Below, in pieces: positions 13,301 through 25,260 of a stretch of DNA of 64,000 nucleotides. Origin of the DNA: Chamaecyparis obtusa (lineage: Eukaryota; Streptophyta; Pinopsida; Cupressales; Cupressaceae); assembly GCA_027943335.1 (NCBI GenBank), contig BSBK01008428.1:684501-748500 (forward strand). Direction: 5' to 3'. Numbering within the stretch: the stretch's first letter is position 1; every line of letters starts with the position of its first letter. The position numbers and the translations under genes are program-made. Under the pieces are notes generated by a model. The model searched no databases. It was not told the origin of the DNA and saw nothing but the letters and a program-made list of their open reading frames with translations.

Positions 13301-14261
13301 GGCACGGGAATTATACTTCTCTTCCTCATTTTATTTTTGAACTCAATGAAATAATTCTTTATTACACCCTCAAAAATTCCTCCTATCTAACTTATAAACT
13401 CATTAATTTGAACTGTGACTTATTTCTTCTTATCCCATATTACTCCTCCAACAATAGGAAAACACTTTTGAATATAAAAGAATAGAAAGATGAGTAGGGA
13501 ACCGAACTTACACATGGAATTATTTTCTTTCCAGATTGAAGTTAGGTTCTTGGCAAGTTGAGTCAGTTGGAGCTCGGCGAGATCATAAGTGTGTCCCTTC
13601 TTGATAATTTTCCAAGCCTGGTCCACTGCCATGCATGGGACGCTGTCCAACTGACTAGATTGGTAGAATTTGTGTGCAATAACCCCTCACTACAAATTCA
13701 ATCTCCGAATCGGTGATGGTGGAAATTGTCATTCCACATTTGTTCCAAATTGCCTGTGTGTTCACCTAGATTTCCTCTTTGCTCAAACATTTCATTGTTC
13801 TTTTATGAGAAATTGTAGGGTATCTGATTACTCGGTGAATCATTTCCTTTGTTATCTTAACTAGTCCATCTTCCAGCCATAATTGCATGTTGTGCACTCT
13901 ACTCAATAATATTTTGATCCACTCCACTTTGAAATTCTATGAAAAATATAAGGCATGAACCCTTGCTCAGCAACCATATTGTGTTTTGGCTTCAACACCT
14001 CATTATTGCACAATTTTTCATATGCCTCCCTGATCTTGTAATCCCCAATTTCTCCAATTTTACACATGTAATATGACCTAATATCGTTCATTATCAATAT
14101 ATTTTTGAAATCGAAGACAGAGCACTAGTAAGATCTCCCTTGATCGCACTCTTCGGAATGGCCTAAAACTTTTGCAGCTTTCATACTTCATTCCTAACTA
14201 ATTGAGAGTTGAAAACATCCATCCCTTGTTTCTTCATTGCAGTAGATGAAGATGATGCCAT
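10338..14261 (-). pseudogene. Element B ORF2: very long protein of unknown function, interrupted by a TRIM
   Basis: The likely start is the ATG at 14261 (MASSSS...). The frame can be followed to TGA at 10338-10340 with several stops and frameshifts near 14100 and 13950. Homology to element A ORF2 is clear by eye: EWIKILLSR at about 13920 and a run ending in PLPYEV at about 13200 both align with A in order. Downstream come an acidic and Lys-rich middle, a basic RPRR-type cluster and a heptad-rich C-terminus. The TRIM at 12643-12995 plus its duplication (358 bp) exactly accounts for the frame change between 13209 and 12626. Function unknown; no pol motifs. Confidence 0.7.
12643..12995 (-). mobile_element. 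TRIM (miniature LTR retrotransposon) inside element B ORF2
   Basis: 353 bp: two 136-bp LTRs (12643-12778 and 12860-12995) around an 81-bp interior, flanked by CATTC duplications (12638-12642, 12996-13000). In element sense the interior has a TGGTATCAGAGTC primer site next to the right LTR and a GAGGGGGAGA polypurine tract next to the left LTR. The left LTR terminus has changed from TG to TA. It encodes nothing and has the complete minimal cis-acting set. Removing it restores one ORF2 reading frame. Confidence 0.93.
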
Positions 14262-14803
14262 TGATTTTAACTTAAAATTCTTCAAAAAAAAAATTCTCGA
14301 TAGGGTACCTTTGCGTAAGTGTTTTGCAGATGATTTGTCGATGACATGCTGAAAAGATTTGAAATCACCCTTAAACAAATAGGTTACACACTCTCTGAAT
14401 CGCTCAAAGAAATTTCAATTCACTGGTGAAATGAAATGAACGGTAACATTTTTCTTTATAGACTTCAAATGGTCAAATTAGGGCTTCATAAATGTTATGT
14501 ACATGTTCTAAGTGGAATACAGTTGTCTTGACATTCTAAGCTCGACTAACACAAGCTCGATCGATACAACCATTCAAACAAAACTCAGTGTACATCAGAT
14601 CTCAGCTACCACATGCACTTGGCATACATTGATAACTCGTTCAAAACACTAACGCTCGACATAAAAAATGAATTTCTCTACTTTGCTTAAATGTATCCTA
14701 ATGTATCTTTATCTATGTAGATATGGACTTTTACTCAACTTATGTTAGGAACTAATATAAGATAAAGCATTGTAAGACTCGGCTCCAAACATACCTTCTT
14801 TTC

Positions 14804-17260
14804 TTAGTTCGAAGAAGTGTGATCACCTGATCCATCAGATTGGGTGACCTCAGATGTACTAGCTTCACTTGAGCTTTCTTTTTCTTTCTTCTTCCATGTT
14901 TGATTTGTCTGATTTCTCAATTTCTCATGGATATTTTCATTCTTGTTTTGATCATTTCTCGGTATGGGTGATGTACAATCTTTCTTTAGATGACCTATCT
15001 TGTAACATTTAAAGCATATCATACTTCCATTCATCCAACTTTTATATTTACCTCTGAAATGAGTCTTCAAACAATTTACTCCAATGTGTCCATATTTTCC
15101 ATAGTAATGACAATTGTACCAAGTGTTATAATCCCAATTGTATGAGTTACTCTTCATAGGTGACTTAGTCTATTCATTTGATGACCATTTAGGTTTAGAT
15201 CTGCATTCAAATGCTCTATGTCCATACTTCTGACAGTTACAACAGTGTCCTTGAAATTTTGGTGAGATAGGTGGACTGTTGACCTTAGACCTACATTCTT
15301 GTGCCTGATGTCCAAGTTTTTTACAGTTAAAACAATGTCCATTAAACTTAGGTTTAGGATCAGACTTACCATTTTTCTTTTGCAAATTTTAGCTGTATGT
15401 CCTAGCTTTTCATAGTGATGGCATGTGGGCTTGTTGTTCTTGTGTTTTGCATTCTTTTTCTCTCCACTCTTTGATGATTCTCCTTCTTTAGTGGATGATG
15501 AATGCTCATTTAGTCCAAGTCTAGATCTATCACTAGATCTTCTAGTTGACCTTAACATCTCTTCAAAGTATTTTGCAGCTTCATTTGGTTTGTTCATCCT
15601 TTCATTCATTTCCTTTTTAGATCTCAGTTCATTTCTTAGCTGATCATTTTCAGATCTCAGATTGTTGATTTCCATATCTTTCCTGCCCAATTCTTGATTA
15701 ACCAGCAGCAGTTGATTTACCATGTCTAGTTGATTGTTATTCAACCTTTACATGTCACTTGTCCTTTCATCAAGTCTCATTGATATGTTATAAATAGGGA
15801 ATACTAAGAGGGGGGTGAATCAGTATTCTACAAACTTTTACTTTTGCCCAATTATGGATATAACAGATTAACTTGATACATGCAAAATAGAGTAAACTAA
15901 ATAGCATGCATAGCAATAAAGAAAATGAACTCATAACACATTATTTTTCTCGAGGATACCCTGGCCAAGGGAAAACCCCTATAGGGATGATACCCACAAC
16001 GATCCACTAATCAAAAGTATCATGTTAAGGATGTTGACCCTATTAGGAGCCTATTACATACATATAGTGTCACAGTCCTGATTAAGGGACTCTAGGCCTT
16101 GTTAGAAGCCTCAACCCTACTAAGAGTTGGTAGTACAAATAGAAGTGATTACAAGATGAGCCCACTACCCAAACATGTAATGTACAATGATTTTTTATTA
16201 CAAAAGAGGGCAAGGTATATAACCTTTGTTGCTTCTCTTGCATATACAAAGTCTGCTTGCTTGACTTTCACAACTTACAACTTCACATAAATATCTTTTG
16301 CATACATATATCTCTCTTCTATTCTTTGCATTACATATGTCTTACATTTATACAAGTTATTAAGAATAATAACTCTTATAGTCGGCTTTACAAAACATAA
16401 AGCACTTTACAAAATACATATTAACTTATTCTGCCCAAGGGTTAACATCTAGGATGTCCTCCCTTTATATGGTTAAGTCATTATTTTGATAAACAAAATA
16501 ATCCCTTAACTATTTACTTATTTTGTCTTCTTCTTTATCATGTCAGCTTCAACTCTGTCTCTGGTAATACTGCAATAACTTCTTCCATACATGTCGTACA
16601 GACTTGCACTCGCAGGTGATTCTTCAATATACATCATAGTATCCATGTTCAAGTGCGCAAGTAGTAAACTTACTTCTATCAACATCGCCAATCAAAACTA
16701 TCTTTGGTTAGACTGGGAAAATATTGCTTACACTTAGACAATTTTGCTCTACGCTCTATCATAACTACTCTCTATCATATGCAGTCTTCATATAGATCAT
16801 GTGTTGCCATAATGACAACATCTAGATATATAACTCAACCAAATTTCCAACATGATATTTGTCTTTTTTCTTCTTCAACCATTGTCTTGTCTTCTTTAGC
16901 TTTCTTTTTCTGTTCAACTACTTCACAGAGTCTGACAGATTGAATTTCTTGTTCTCTCTTTAGATTTATGATGTCATCACTTAGTATGCTATTTTTCTCT
17001 AGTTTCTCTTTTATGGCTTTGTCACTTTCTATAGAGTTCCCATTATCAAATAGTCCAGTAGTATCTTCTTCTTGATATTATGTTTCATTTTGCTGAATAG
17101 CAATTTCTCTTCTCCTGCTTAGGGATTTCTTCAATTCTCCTCTAGCTGCTTCAATTTGTTGTAATGCAAGATGAACATCAATCTTATGATTCTTTATAAC
17201 TTTTCCAAGCTTTTAAACTTCCATCTCAAGATCTTTTTCTTCAAGTGGTTAGACTTTCTA
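14804..17260 (-). pseudogene. Element B gag-like protein: coiled coil plus five CCHC knuckles, interrupted by solo LTR D
   Basis: Beginning just inside the primer site, the minus strand encodes a long heptad-rich segment (about 17250-16858). It continues after the D insertion from 15780 with more coiled coil and a Ser-rich linker, then five zinc knuckles between about 15440 and 14980. Three knuckles are intact (CFNCKKLGHQAQEC, CCNCQKYGHRAFEC, CFKCYKIGHLKKDC). Two have the second Cys changed to Tyr. A frameshift lies near 15370 and several stops occur. Layout matches element A; it is probably a nucleocapsid-like RNA-packaging protein. Confidence 0.7.
15786..16852 (-). mobile_element. Solo LTR D (element A-like family) in the gag of element B
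   Basis: 1,067 bp with termini TGTTATAAAT and ATTTCCAACA and a perfect TGATA duplication (15781-15785, 16853-16857). It carries the AGAGGGGGGTGAATCAG block near its left end and resembles the LTR of element A. No interior remains. Confidence 0.9.
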
Positions 17261-17274
17261 TGAGAAACCTTTTA

Positions 17275-17286
17275 GCTCTGATACCA
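17275..17286 (-). other. Primer binding site of element B (initiator-Met tRNA)
   Basis: The minus strand reads TGGTATCAGAGC, the canonical plant initiator-Met primer site, two bases inside the 5' LTR at 17289. Confidence 0.9.
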
Positions 17287-17288
17287 AT

Positions 17289-20200
17289 TGTTGGAAATTT
17301 AGTTGGGAAATGTGATACTAAGAGGGGGGTGAATCAGATATCACCTACTAATCCATTTCATCATTACAAAAAAACTTGGTATAGCATCAACAAAACTTCA
17401 TCAATGTAATGGAACTAATATACTAAATATCATTCAAGAAAGTACTCATAACACAGTAACTTTGGTTACGCAGAAACCCTTGAAAGGTAAAATTGGGGTA
17501 GGGATGATACCCATAAATCTTCACTACTGCAGTATAAATTTTTCCTGTAAGGGATACAAATTTGATCACAAAATATGATCTACCCTGTGAGGGGTCTACC
17601 CTGTTAAGAGCTAAAAGACTTATATAGTCTACCTTGCAAAAGGATTTAAAACTTACAACTAAGTAAGCACTCGATTAAGAGATTACAAAAGGTATGTTAA
17701 AACCACTCTGTTAAGAGATTTACCCTGATACACTTGTTAGAAAATCTCAGTACCTGATCCTTAGGTCTGCATTGTATGTTGTTTTGGTGCTCTAAAAATC
17801 CAGATAGTTTCGAGCCTATATTCAGAGATTTTCCCCCAAAGCAAAGTTCAATGCTTCAAAGAACAGTTAAAAAGGACCTAGTTTCAAGTGCACATAAGGA
17901 TGGGTCTAATGAATTTCATGAGATATAGCTTGGGGAGTGGGTTCAAGACTTTTCATTTGACATATACAGTGGGTTCCAGCCCCTAAATGAAGAATCTAAA
18001 GTGTTTAGGGAGTGGCCATTTTGAGGTGTTCTTTTAAATCTGCTTTTTTGCCTAAGTGTCAAATCACTGTAGCAGGCCCTGTTTGCATTTGAATATCTTG
18101 TGTCCTATCAAGTTTTTTAGCCCGCCACTTTGGGGATGTTTATAATGTATATCAGAGAGCTTATGTTTCAAAGCTCAAACCATTTCGAGTCCGTTTGATA
18201 AGTTTTTGGATCCCCCAAAGTTGGCTTTCCAGATTTGTCCTATTTCTCTAATCTGCCCGGTTTTCTGAGTGGCCCTGTTTGACTAGTCATATCTCTGACC
18301 CAATTGACCCTATTGAGAAAATTCTTTTTGCACCATTTTCTAGGGGTCAAATACTTCCTTTATTCCAATTTTTAGGCCATGATGAATCCATTAGCCCAGT
18401 TTTCCGATCTGATTCTGTTTGCAGTCTCTAGCAATTTGATGAGGATCAGTTGCACAGTTTAGTCGGAGGCCTTGTTCGGATGAGTGCATTAAGTGCCCTG
18501 TGATTGATCAAGATGTGTCAGTCATTTCATCATGTTTTAGGCATAAGAAAGAGTGGTCGCACCGATTTTCAGCCTCCCACGTGCCCATTTTACATGTCTG
18601 CCAGAGCCATTCAGTTTGCAGATTGCTAGGTTCCTCCGACAGTGCATAGTTCAATTTTTTAGTAGCTCACTTTGGGATCCTGCCATTTGCACCCGATTCG
18701 AGGTCAAGCATAATTGAAGGTTGATCCATAATGTAGACTTGAAATTGACTCACCTTGATAAGTTTTAGCTTATGACGAATCTGATTGATCACTTTGCTCA
18801 ATCAATTCCAATTGCAATTTCTATGAATTTGATTGCTTTCGGTTCAAGATGTTTTAAGTGGCGGACTTTGAAGATTAATAATTGATAATTGGTTGATCGT
18901 TTGATGAATCTGATCATAGACTTGTTTTCTATGTATGAAAGAGAATCTTTGTCCAAGGTTTCAGACCGTGAGGGTTTCATTTGATCAGATTGCCAAATCG
19001 AGTAAAAGGGTGTTCAACAATGATAAAAAGTGCGGATAGCATAACTGTGCAAAGTAACCATTTTCATAAATTTGTAGCTTTTTTCCAAATGATTGTTTCC
19101 AGTTGAGGATTATTTTGTCACATTCCTTGTATATGAGGCTTCTTCCAGATTCAGTGGCGCGCCCTCAACTCATCGTTTGATATTTTTAAATCATCTCCTT
19201 CCAAGGCAATTGGCAGTGATTTTCAACTTGTGTCTGCCGGCAATTTTGAACGAGCATTTTAAAACTTTAAAATCTCTTGGTTCGTTCATTTTTTGACAAA
19301 GCCATTTTACAAGGTGATTATCTATGGTACAAAGTTCGTGCTCGCCAACTTTTAGCTTCCAGTGTTTAGTTTTATTCAGTGTTTTTAAAAGGTGACTAGA
19401 GGTGTTTTATTTAAATTTGCTGACTAGCGAAGTGATAAAAATTGAAACTTTTTAAAGTTTCTAGTTGTCCAGATTGGATCCGATTGCAAACGCCAGTTGT
19501 TCTGGATGTTTTTGAGGGCCGATTGTTTGGGTTTGAAAAAATTTTAGGCCGGACCCGCTTGGGGTCCAGCCTGCCTCATTGGTCTAAATGGAGCTTTGTC
19601 ATCATCGTTGCATCTGTACTTTCAGAGAAAACATGCTGTGAAGTCATTGAAAAAATGGACATGTGTTGGAATTTTATCATGAAGTCAAAGATAACGGTAA
19701 GAAATGTGAAATGATTGAATGTTGAAAATTGTTGAAATTGATAGCAATGAAGTCTACGAAGGTACAGGGCTTGATGAGTTGAGATTGAATTCTATGCACT
19801 AAACAGTAGAGATTTAAGAATTTAATAAAACAACAATGAGCCTCCAATGAATAGCTCTAAACCAGTTGAGATTGTTGAAGACACAAATCAAAGGAGTGTT
19901 GCGTGAACTTCCATTGGAGGGTGTTGGTTGCAAGCTTTGTGTAGAAGCTATGAGTTTGGCAAAGGTTTTCAGCATAAAACACATGAAACAATTGAATTGT
20001 TGCATGCATTTTGACATAGCCTAGATGCACCAAGGAAAATAAGGAGCTTGCGTGAGCTTCCTTTTAACTTATGTGAGCCCTCCATTTGGGGTCCCTTGTA
20101 CAGCACAAAGAATGAAGGCAGGGATACCTGCTGACTACATATGTATGGAGTTGCGTGAGCCTCCTGTAAAAATGTGTGGGCTTCCATCCTTTAATATGTG

Positions 20201-23200
20201 TGCCTCTTTGGATGCTGCAAGTCTCATAGTCATGAAAGCTGCCAGTTTGATGACCTCCACAGTGCACTAAGAGAGTAATGAAGAATGTTGTGTACACATA
20301 AGAAAGGGATGATACCACACATTTTTCCCCTGCGTTTATGCTATAGGCACCACATTAATCATTGTGTGTGTTTCTTGGAAATGAGGAGTGTAACGTATTC
20401 AATGCCACGCATTCTCTGGTGTGCGCCTATTTTCTTTTATGTGCCATGAGTTTGTTTTGGGGTGTTGCATGTGGATTCTTTGCTATTTACAGAATGAAGA
20501 GGGAGTGAAATGTTTGGAGCACATGCCAGCACTTGAGATGGCTATGTTTTGAGCTTCATTATATCCCACATGCAGTGTGGTTTAATAAAACTAGTTGTTT
20601 AAAAGATAGAAGGCCCAGGTATATGGTAACGTGAAAGGAAAGAGGGCCATGTGGAGTAAGTCATGACAAATATATGTGGGCCTGACTAGTAGGGTGCAAA
20701 GTCTGAGGCAATTTTTGAAATAAAATTATTATAAACTCATATATGATTAGTCCCACATTCGTAGAATTAGAGGGAAGCAAGTTATTTAAAAAGAAGAACA
20801 CACAATATGCTAATATCCAAGTGTGGACGCAAGTCAAAGGAGCTCTCTCATATGCACAAAGACTGAGGTGGATGGTGATGTGGATTACGTGCCCCATATG
20901 CAAGGTAATGTATTTTGATGAAATGTGTGAATATGCAAGCTTGTTGACACCTCGGGATGCACACCCAAATTGATGACCATTGTTGATCCACTGAGATGGA
21001 GTTGCAAGGAAGATACTTTGGCGGTATAGTGATGGGGTAACAAGTGTCACCTGATGACATGGCCAAAATCATACAGTCAGACACCTGGTGGATCAGAAAA
21101 CCTAGTCAAAATGTGACACCTGGCGGAGGACGGTGACAAGGCGGTGACGGAGCATAGCTTGCACAGTTGGTCGGTCACCTTGGGATGCATGCTAATTCGG
21201 TAGTCATCGCTACTCTAAGGATGAAAGATGCTCACTGGTTAACCATTGCGGTATGGTGACAATGTGACACGTGTCCTGAGGTGAGTTGTCAGGCAGATGC
21301 ATAGTCAGTGGAATGAGCCTATCACAGAGTGACAAGTGGCACAGGTTTGCTGACAGGTGTAACATGGCATATGAGGTGGACCAGCGAATGAATAGGGTGT
21401 TTCCATGTGGCATGTGGACCCATTCCAAAATTCAAATGTCTACATCAAGTTCAAATTCGAATTTATAAAGTTGAGACTATATCAGAAATTCAAAAATTTA
21501 ATTAATACAGGTTGTTCACGGAAAATAATGTTTGGGGGCTTTATTTTTACCCAAATATGCAAGTGTTATATGTTTTCAGAATTGGGGCAAAATGAGATTT
21601 CCAATGGTGATGTTTATTTTTAGTTTTGGTAAATTTGGTGAGAGCAATAATGGACTGTGTATTCTAGGTTCAAATTTGGGTAAAGATGCAGATATTTGTA
21701 AAAGTTGTTCTAGAATGTAATTGATATCAGATTTGTTTTGAGATATTTTAGTAAGTCTTAGGGTTGACTATGTTGCCCTAAAAATTCCCTAAATGATATT
21801 TTTTTGTATCTTTATTCTTATAAAAGGAATTTTTATGATCATTTACAGGGGCTGGCTGGAAATTCTTGACACAGGAAGCTGAAAAGCTAAGTGTGTATCC
21901 TCAATCTAGATTGTAACATTTCTTGCTAGTTGTATCAATACTAGGGAGAAACTTTCTGTATCTTTTGCATATTGTCTATGATATTACTGAATCAGTTTGT
22001 AATACAAGGATTTGAGTCCACATACTCAATATAGTTTCTCATTCTTGGATCTCTCCTTTAGTTGTTCTTGATGAATTCTAAGTTTTCCAACTCATTGCAT
22101 TAGGTTACTAGTGTATATGTTTTATCTCTCAGCCTTGATCTAGGATCAGGTTAAAAATCTCTGAGTGAAGCATAGATTCATTTGGTTCAATCAGGAAGGA
22201 TATTTGTAAGTAGTGTAAGTGATGTTTAACTATGTTTATGGCTTGGATTCTCAAATGAATTTAGTAGTCGTTCTTGTATTTCATGTTTGCTTTAGGTGTG
22301 ATACCCAATGGATAAGGCATTGATCATAAGCTAGTATCCCATGTATTGTTACATGTGTTGCATGGTTGTTTACATTCTGCAAGAAGTCATAAATCATTAC
22401 CAATAATTTTACTTTTATTTACATTTATAGTTGTTGTACCCAGTGATGTAGAGTCAATGAATAATAGGTTGTTATTTAGTACTTTCTCACTGTTATCTAT
22501 TGTAAGATCCAACATTGAATAAGGAACAGAGTTAAATCTATTGGATCAGGTGTACCCACCTTGGTTTTGCAAAGCCAGAAGTGAAGAGGGCAATCTTGTC
22601 CCTATAGTTGGTCCAGTTGCTTATAGATTTCCCATATTTGGAATTAACCACTCCTTAACATCAGTCATAAGCATATTGGTATCTCATGGAGTGTAAAATC
22701 CTATCCAAGAACCAACATGTTGATTATAGATCTTCTCCTTCCAGTATTTGATTTGATCTTATCTATCAAGTTTATCTATGTTATGTCCTTCACTGTAATA
22801 TTCTGATTCACTCGGTCACTAAACTCTATAAGCATGCTTCACTGGTCTGAATGTATTCTTTTCTCATCCCCTTCATTCCCTTCTCATCCTCTCACACACA
22901 TATTAGGGTTCAAATCTTCTCCTTATATAGACAACTTAAACTTCCTGAAGATTTAAGATCTATGATCTAGATTTACTCTTTTTGCCACTTAAGCTTTACT
23001 AATTTTGATTGGCTCCAAGTGTTGCATTGGGATCAATGATTGTAAAATAGGAGCGTAATCACCTTTGTCATTTCCTCAACAAATAGAATACAAAACATGA
23101 ATGTCGGCCAAAAAAATGTACCTTGATGATTGTGCCATAACAAACTCATATGTCAATTCTAGCTAACTCATAAATTGATGTCTCTGGTACTCGACATTCA

Positions 23201-23453
23201 CTGTACTCAGTGTTCACTGATATCTCTATCACTTGGTATAAACTTCTTTACATATCTCAGCAAAAAATAACTTGGCTAATACAAAAGTACATAGTGACCA
23301 TTGGTTTACTCGGCAGTGACCACTGCTCGATAATTTACATTACATGACTCGGCCTATACATGATGACTCAGTCATAGTGATGACCGACCAACATTGCCTA
23401 GATAATGACTAAGTGTAAGACACTAATAGACAACAAAACTATAGAGATCTACA
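17289..23453 (-). repeat. 5' LTR of element B, interrupted by solo LTR E
   Basis: Its two pieces, 17289-17781 and 22718-23453, align end to end with the 3' LTR at 8968-10192. Without E and its duplication the length is 1,224 bp, one base different from its partner. Confidence 0.9.
17782..22717 (+). mobile_element. Solo LTR E, 4.9 kb, Tat/Ogre-like (related to the LTR of F)
   Basis: The insertion splits the B LTR, with TGTTG on both sides (17777-17781, 22718-22722). It ends ACCAACA; its first bases, TTTTGGTGC, lack a clean TG, perhaps through loss of two bases. Its first part is clearly related, in reverse complement, to the end of the F LTR: 18245-18360 (run CCCTATTGAGAAAATTCTTTT) matches about 36790-36870. 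No gag, pol or internal primer site was found, so it is read as a solo LTR. The largest frames (for example 19442-19714) match nothing I recognise. Confidence 0.75.
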
Positions 23454-23940
23454 GTAGAGCAGAGAATAACCTATATACTTCATTGGAACTGATCAAGAAA
23501 AGATAGTTGCTATCTGACAGTTTAAAGATTGTGTATTTCCTTACATACACTTGTGTTGTGAACAGTGAGTTATGAAGGTGGACATAACCTTCTTTGGGAA
23601 GTGAGCATGGACAGTGAGCCTACCTCTTTTCTTGACTCCTAACAGGGTTTGTCCTATAACAAGGACTATGTATTGTAATATTTTAATCAACTCCTAACAT
23701 GGCTAGATCTTCTAACAAGGATACTATACTCTTAGTACATCATTAGTGGGTGTTAATTCCCATTGGGTTTTTACCTTTAACAAGGTTTCCTCGACAAAAA
23801 ATATTTTTTTATTGTGTTGGCATTCATTGTGATCATTTGATTTGGTATTGATGCTATTCAAAGTTTAAAGTTTAATCATCTATCATACAACTAATTCACC
23901 CCCCTCTTAGTTGTATTGGTGGACTGTTATTCCTAACAAT

Positions 23941-23952
23941 TGGTATTAGAGC
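23941..23952 (+). other. Primer binding site of element C (initiator-Met type)
   Basis: TGGTATTAGAGC, 11 of 12 matches to the canonical site, two bases after the LTR end at 23938. Confidence 0.88.
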
Positions 23953-23999
23953 TACTGGTCCTTAGAGATAAAGCTTAATAGCTTGAGGTGATCTTGGAG

Positions 24000-24900
24000 A
24001 TGGCGTTCTATAGGAAGGATAGTCCAAAATTTGATCCTGATAACTTTGACAGTTGGAAGAACAAGATGAGAACTCATTTTCTATGTTTGGGCATCGACTA
24101 CTGGATGATTACAAAGAATGAAAAAACCATGAAGGCTAAGGATGAATTGGATAAAGCTACTGATGAAGAAAAGAAGACATTTTCTTATAACATGGTCGCA
24201 AGGGAAGCATTGGTCAACACACTCTCTAAAGGAGAGTTTACTAAGGTAAAAGATCTAGATTCGGCACACAAAATTTGGATAATACTAGAAGCACTATATG
24301 AAAGAGACAAGTTTACTAAGCAAGCGAAGATACAAAAATGGAAAACAAGGATGGAGAAGCTATAAATGAAAGATGATGAAAACATTAGGGCTTATGTACA
24401 AAGAGTTACAAAGGTTTGATTGGAATCATAAAATTTGGAGGCACTCATGAAGAGGAAGAAGTCATTACAAATATCCTTAGATCTTTGACACCTATTTACA
24501 AGACCAAGGTTCAAGCTATAGAAGAGATTATACCTTTGATAGAAAACTTTAGCAGAGAGATGTTGATTGCAAAGCTAACTACCTTTAAAGCTGCAGAATT
24601 GGGAGATTCTTTACCTAAAGTTGAAACATCATTCAAGGCATCCACACACAAGAAGATAATATTTGGAATTGTGAGCTCCAACAATGGTAATATAAAGGAA
24701 GAGCTTGGTGAATATGTTGATGAATGGGAATAGATACAAGAAGAAGAAAGAAAGCTAGATGAACTTGTTGCCCTGGTCGCTAGAAGAGAAAAGAGAGGTA
24801 AGGGTAAATTTTAAGGAAAGTTAACTTTGAAATGTTTTTCATGCAATAAGATAGGTCACTTTGCATCTAGATGTCCTACAAGAGTTCCTAAGTAAAAACC
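24000..24900 (+). pseudogene. Element C gag (UBN2-type Copia gag with CCHC knuckle)
   Basis: ATG at 24000 opens with MAFYRKDSPKFDPDNFDSWK, the start typical of plant Copia gag (gag-polypeptide/UBN2 family), whose product packages the RNA into virus-like particles. A stop at 24363-24365 and a frameshift near 24415 break it. The second half (24416-24733) continues in another frame, followed by one intact zinc knuckle CFSCNKIGHFASRC at 24833-24874. Further stops flank the knuckle. It follows the primer site by about 50 bp, as expected. Confidence 0.88.
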
Positions 24901-24959
24901 TAAGTTTTTCAAGCCTAAGTACTCAAAGGATAAGGAATTTTATTATGCTAGTGAAGATA

Positions 24960-25260
24960 TTTATGATGATGATAATTTGGATTATGAGGAGATTGGATTT
25001 ATTGCTATTAAATATGAAAAACTAGTACATGAGGAAAAATCTCTAGTATCAAATGTTGACAAGAAATCTGAATGGGTTAGAGACAGTGGTTGCTCACATC
25101 ATATGATTGGAGATAAAAGCAAGTTTGTTAAACTAATGAAGCATGATGGTGGTGTTGTAAGATTCAGAGACAATGTTCCTAAGCCTATCATAGGAGTAGG
25201 ATCTATTTCCTTGGATGAAAGGACTAATACTGATAATGTACTGCTTGTTGATGGACTTAA
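24960..25260 (+). pseudogene. Element C aspartic protease region
   Basis: Contains WVRDSGCSHHMIGDKSKF, the Copia protease active-site block, where plant Copia elements have D-S-G/A-C-[ST]-x-H-M. The catalytic Asp is present. The frame then runs toward the LLSVGQ block but is cut at 25260 by solo LTR J. The open frame that appears to continue to 25333 is read-through into J and is not Copia protein. Confidence 0.85.

Larger units (their letters stand above)
8968..23453 (-). mobile_element. Element B: non-autonomous LTR retrotransposon (Copia-type LTR), inserted in 5' LTR of C
   Basis: A perfect GTAGA duplication flanks it (8963-8967 and 23454-23458). The termini are TGTTGGAAATTT and ATCTACA on the plus strand. 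The primer site at 17275-17286 and the polypurine tract at 10193-10205 set the minus orientation. After removing D, the TRIM and E with their duplications, it is 8,115 bp with LTRs of 1,225 and 1,224 bp. The interior of about 5.7 kb encodes a knuckle-bearing gag-like protein and a giant ORF2, with no pol. It has the same layout as element A. Confidence 0.9.
7423..23938 (+). repeat. 5' LTR of element C, interrupted by solo LTR I and by element B
   Basis: Its pieces are 7423-7548, 8318-8967 and 23459-23938, together matching the uninterrupted 3' LTR (55457-56706). It starts TGTTGGATATTG and ends ATTCCTAACA. The U5 part carries TTCACCCCCCTCTTAG near 23895. The first gap is a 769-bp solo LTR and the second is the 14.5-kb element B. 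Confidence 0.92.

Noticed and set aside
17777..22717. Reading element E as starting at TGTTG (17777) with no target duplication
   Set aside because: Starting at 17782 gives a 5-bp TGTTG duplication and restores the B LTR to 1,224 bp; a start at 17777 leaves no duplication. The lost TG start remains a weakness.
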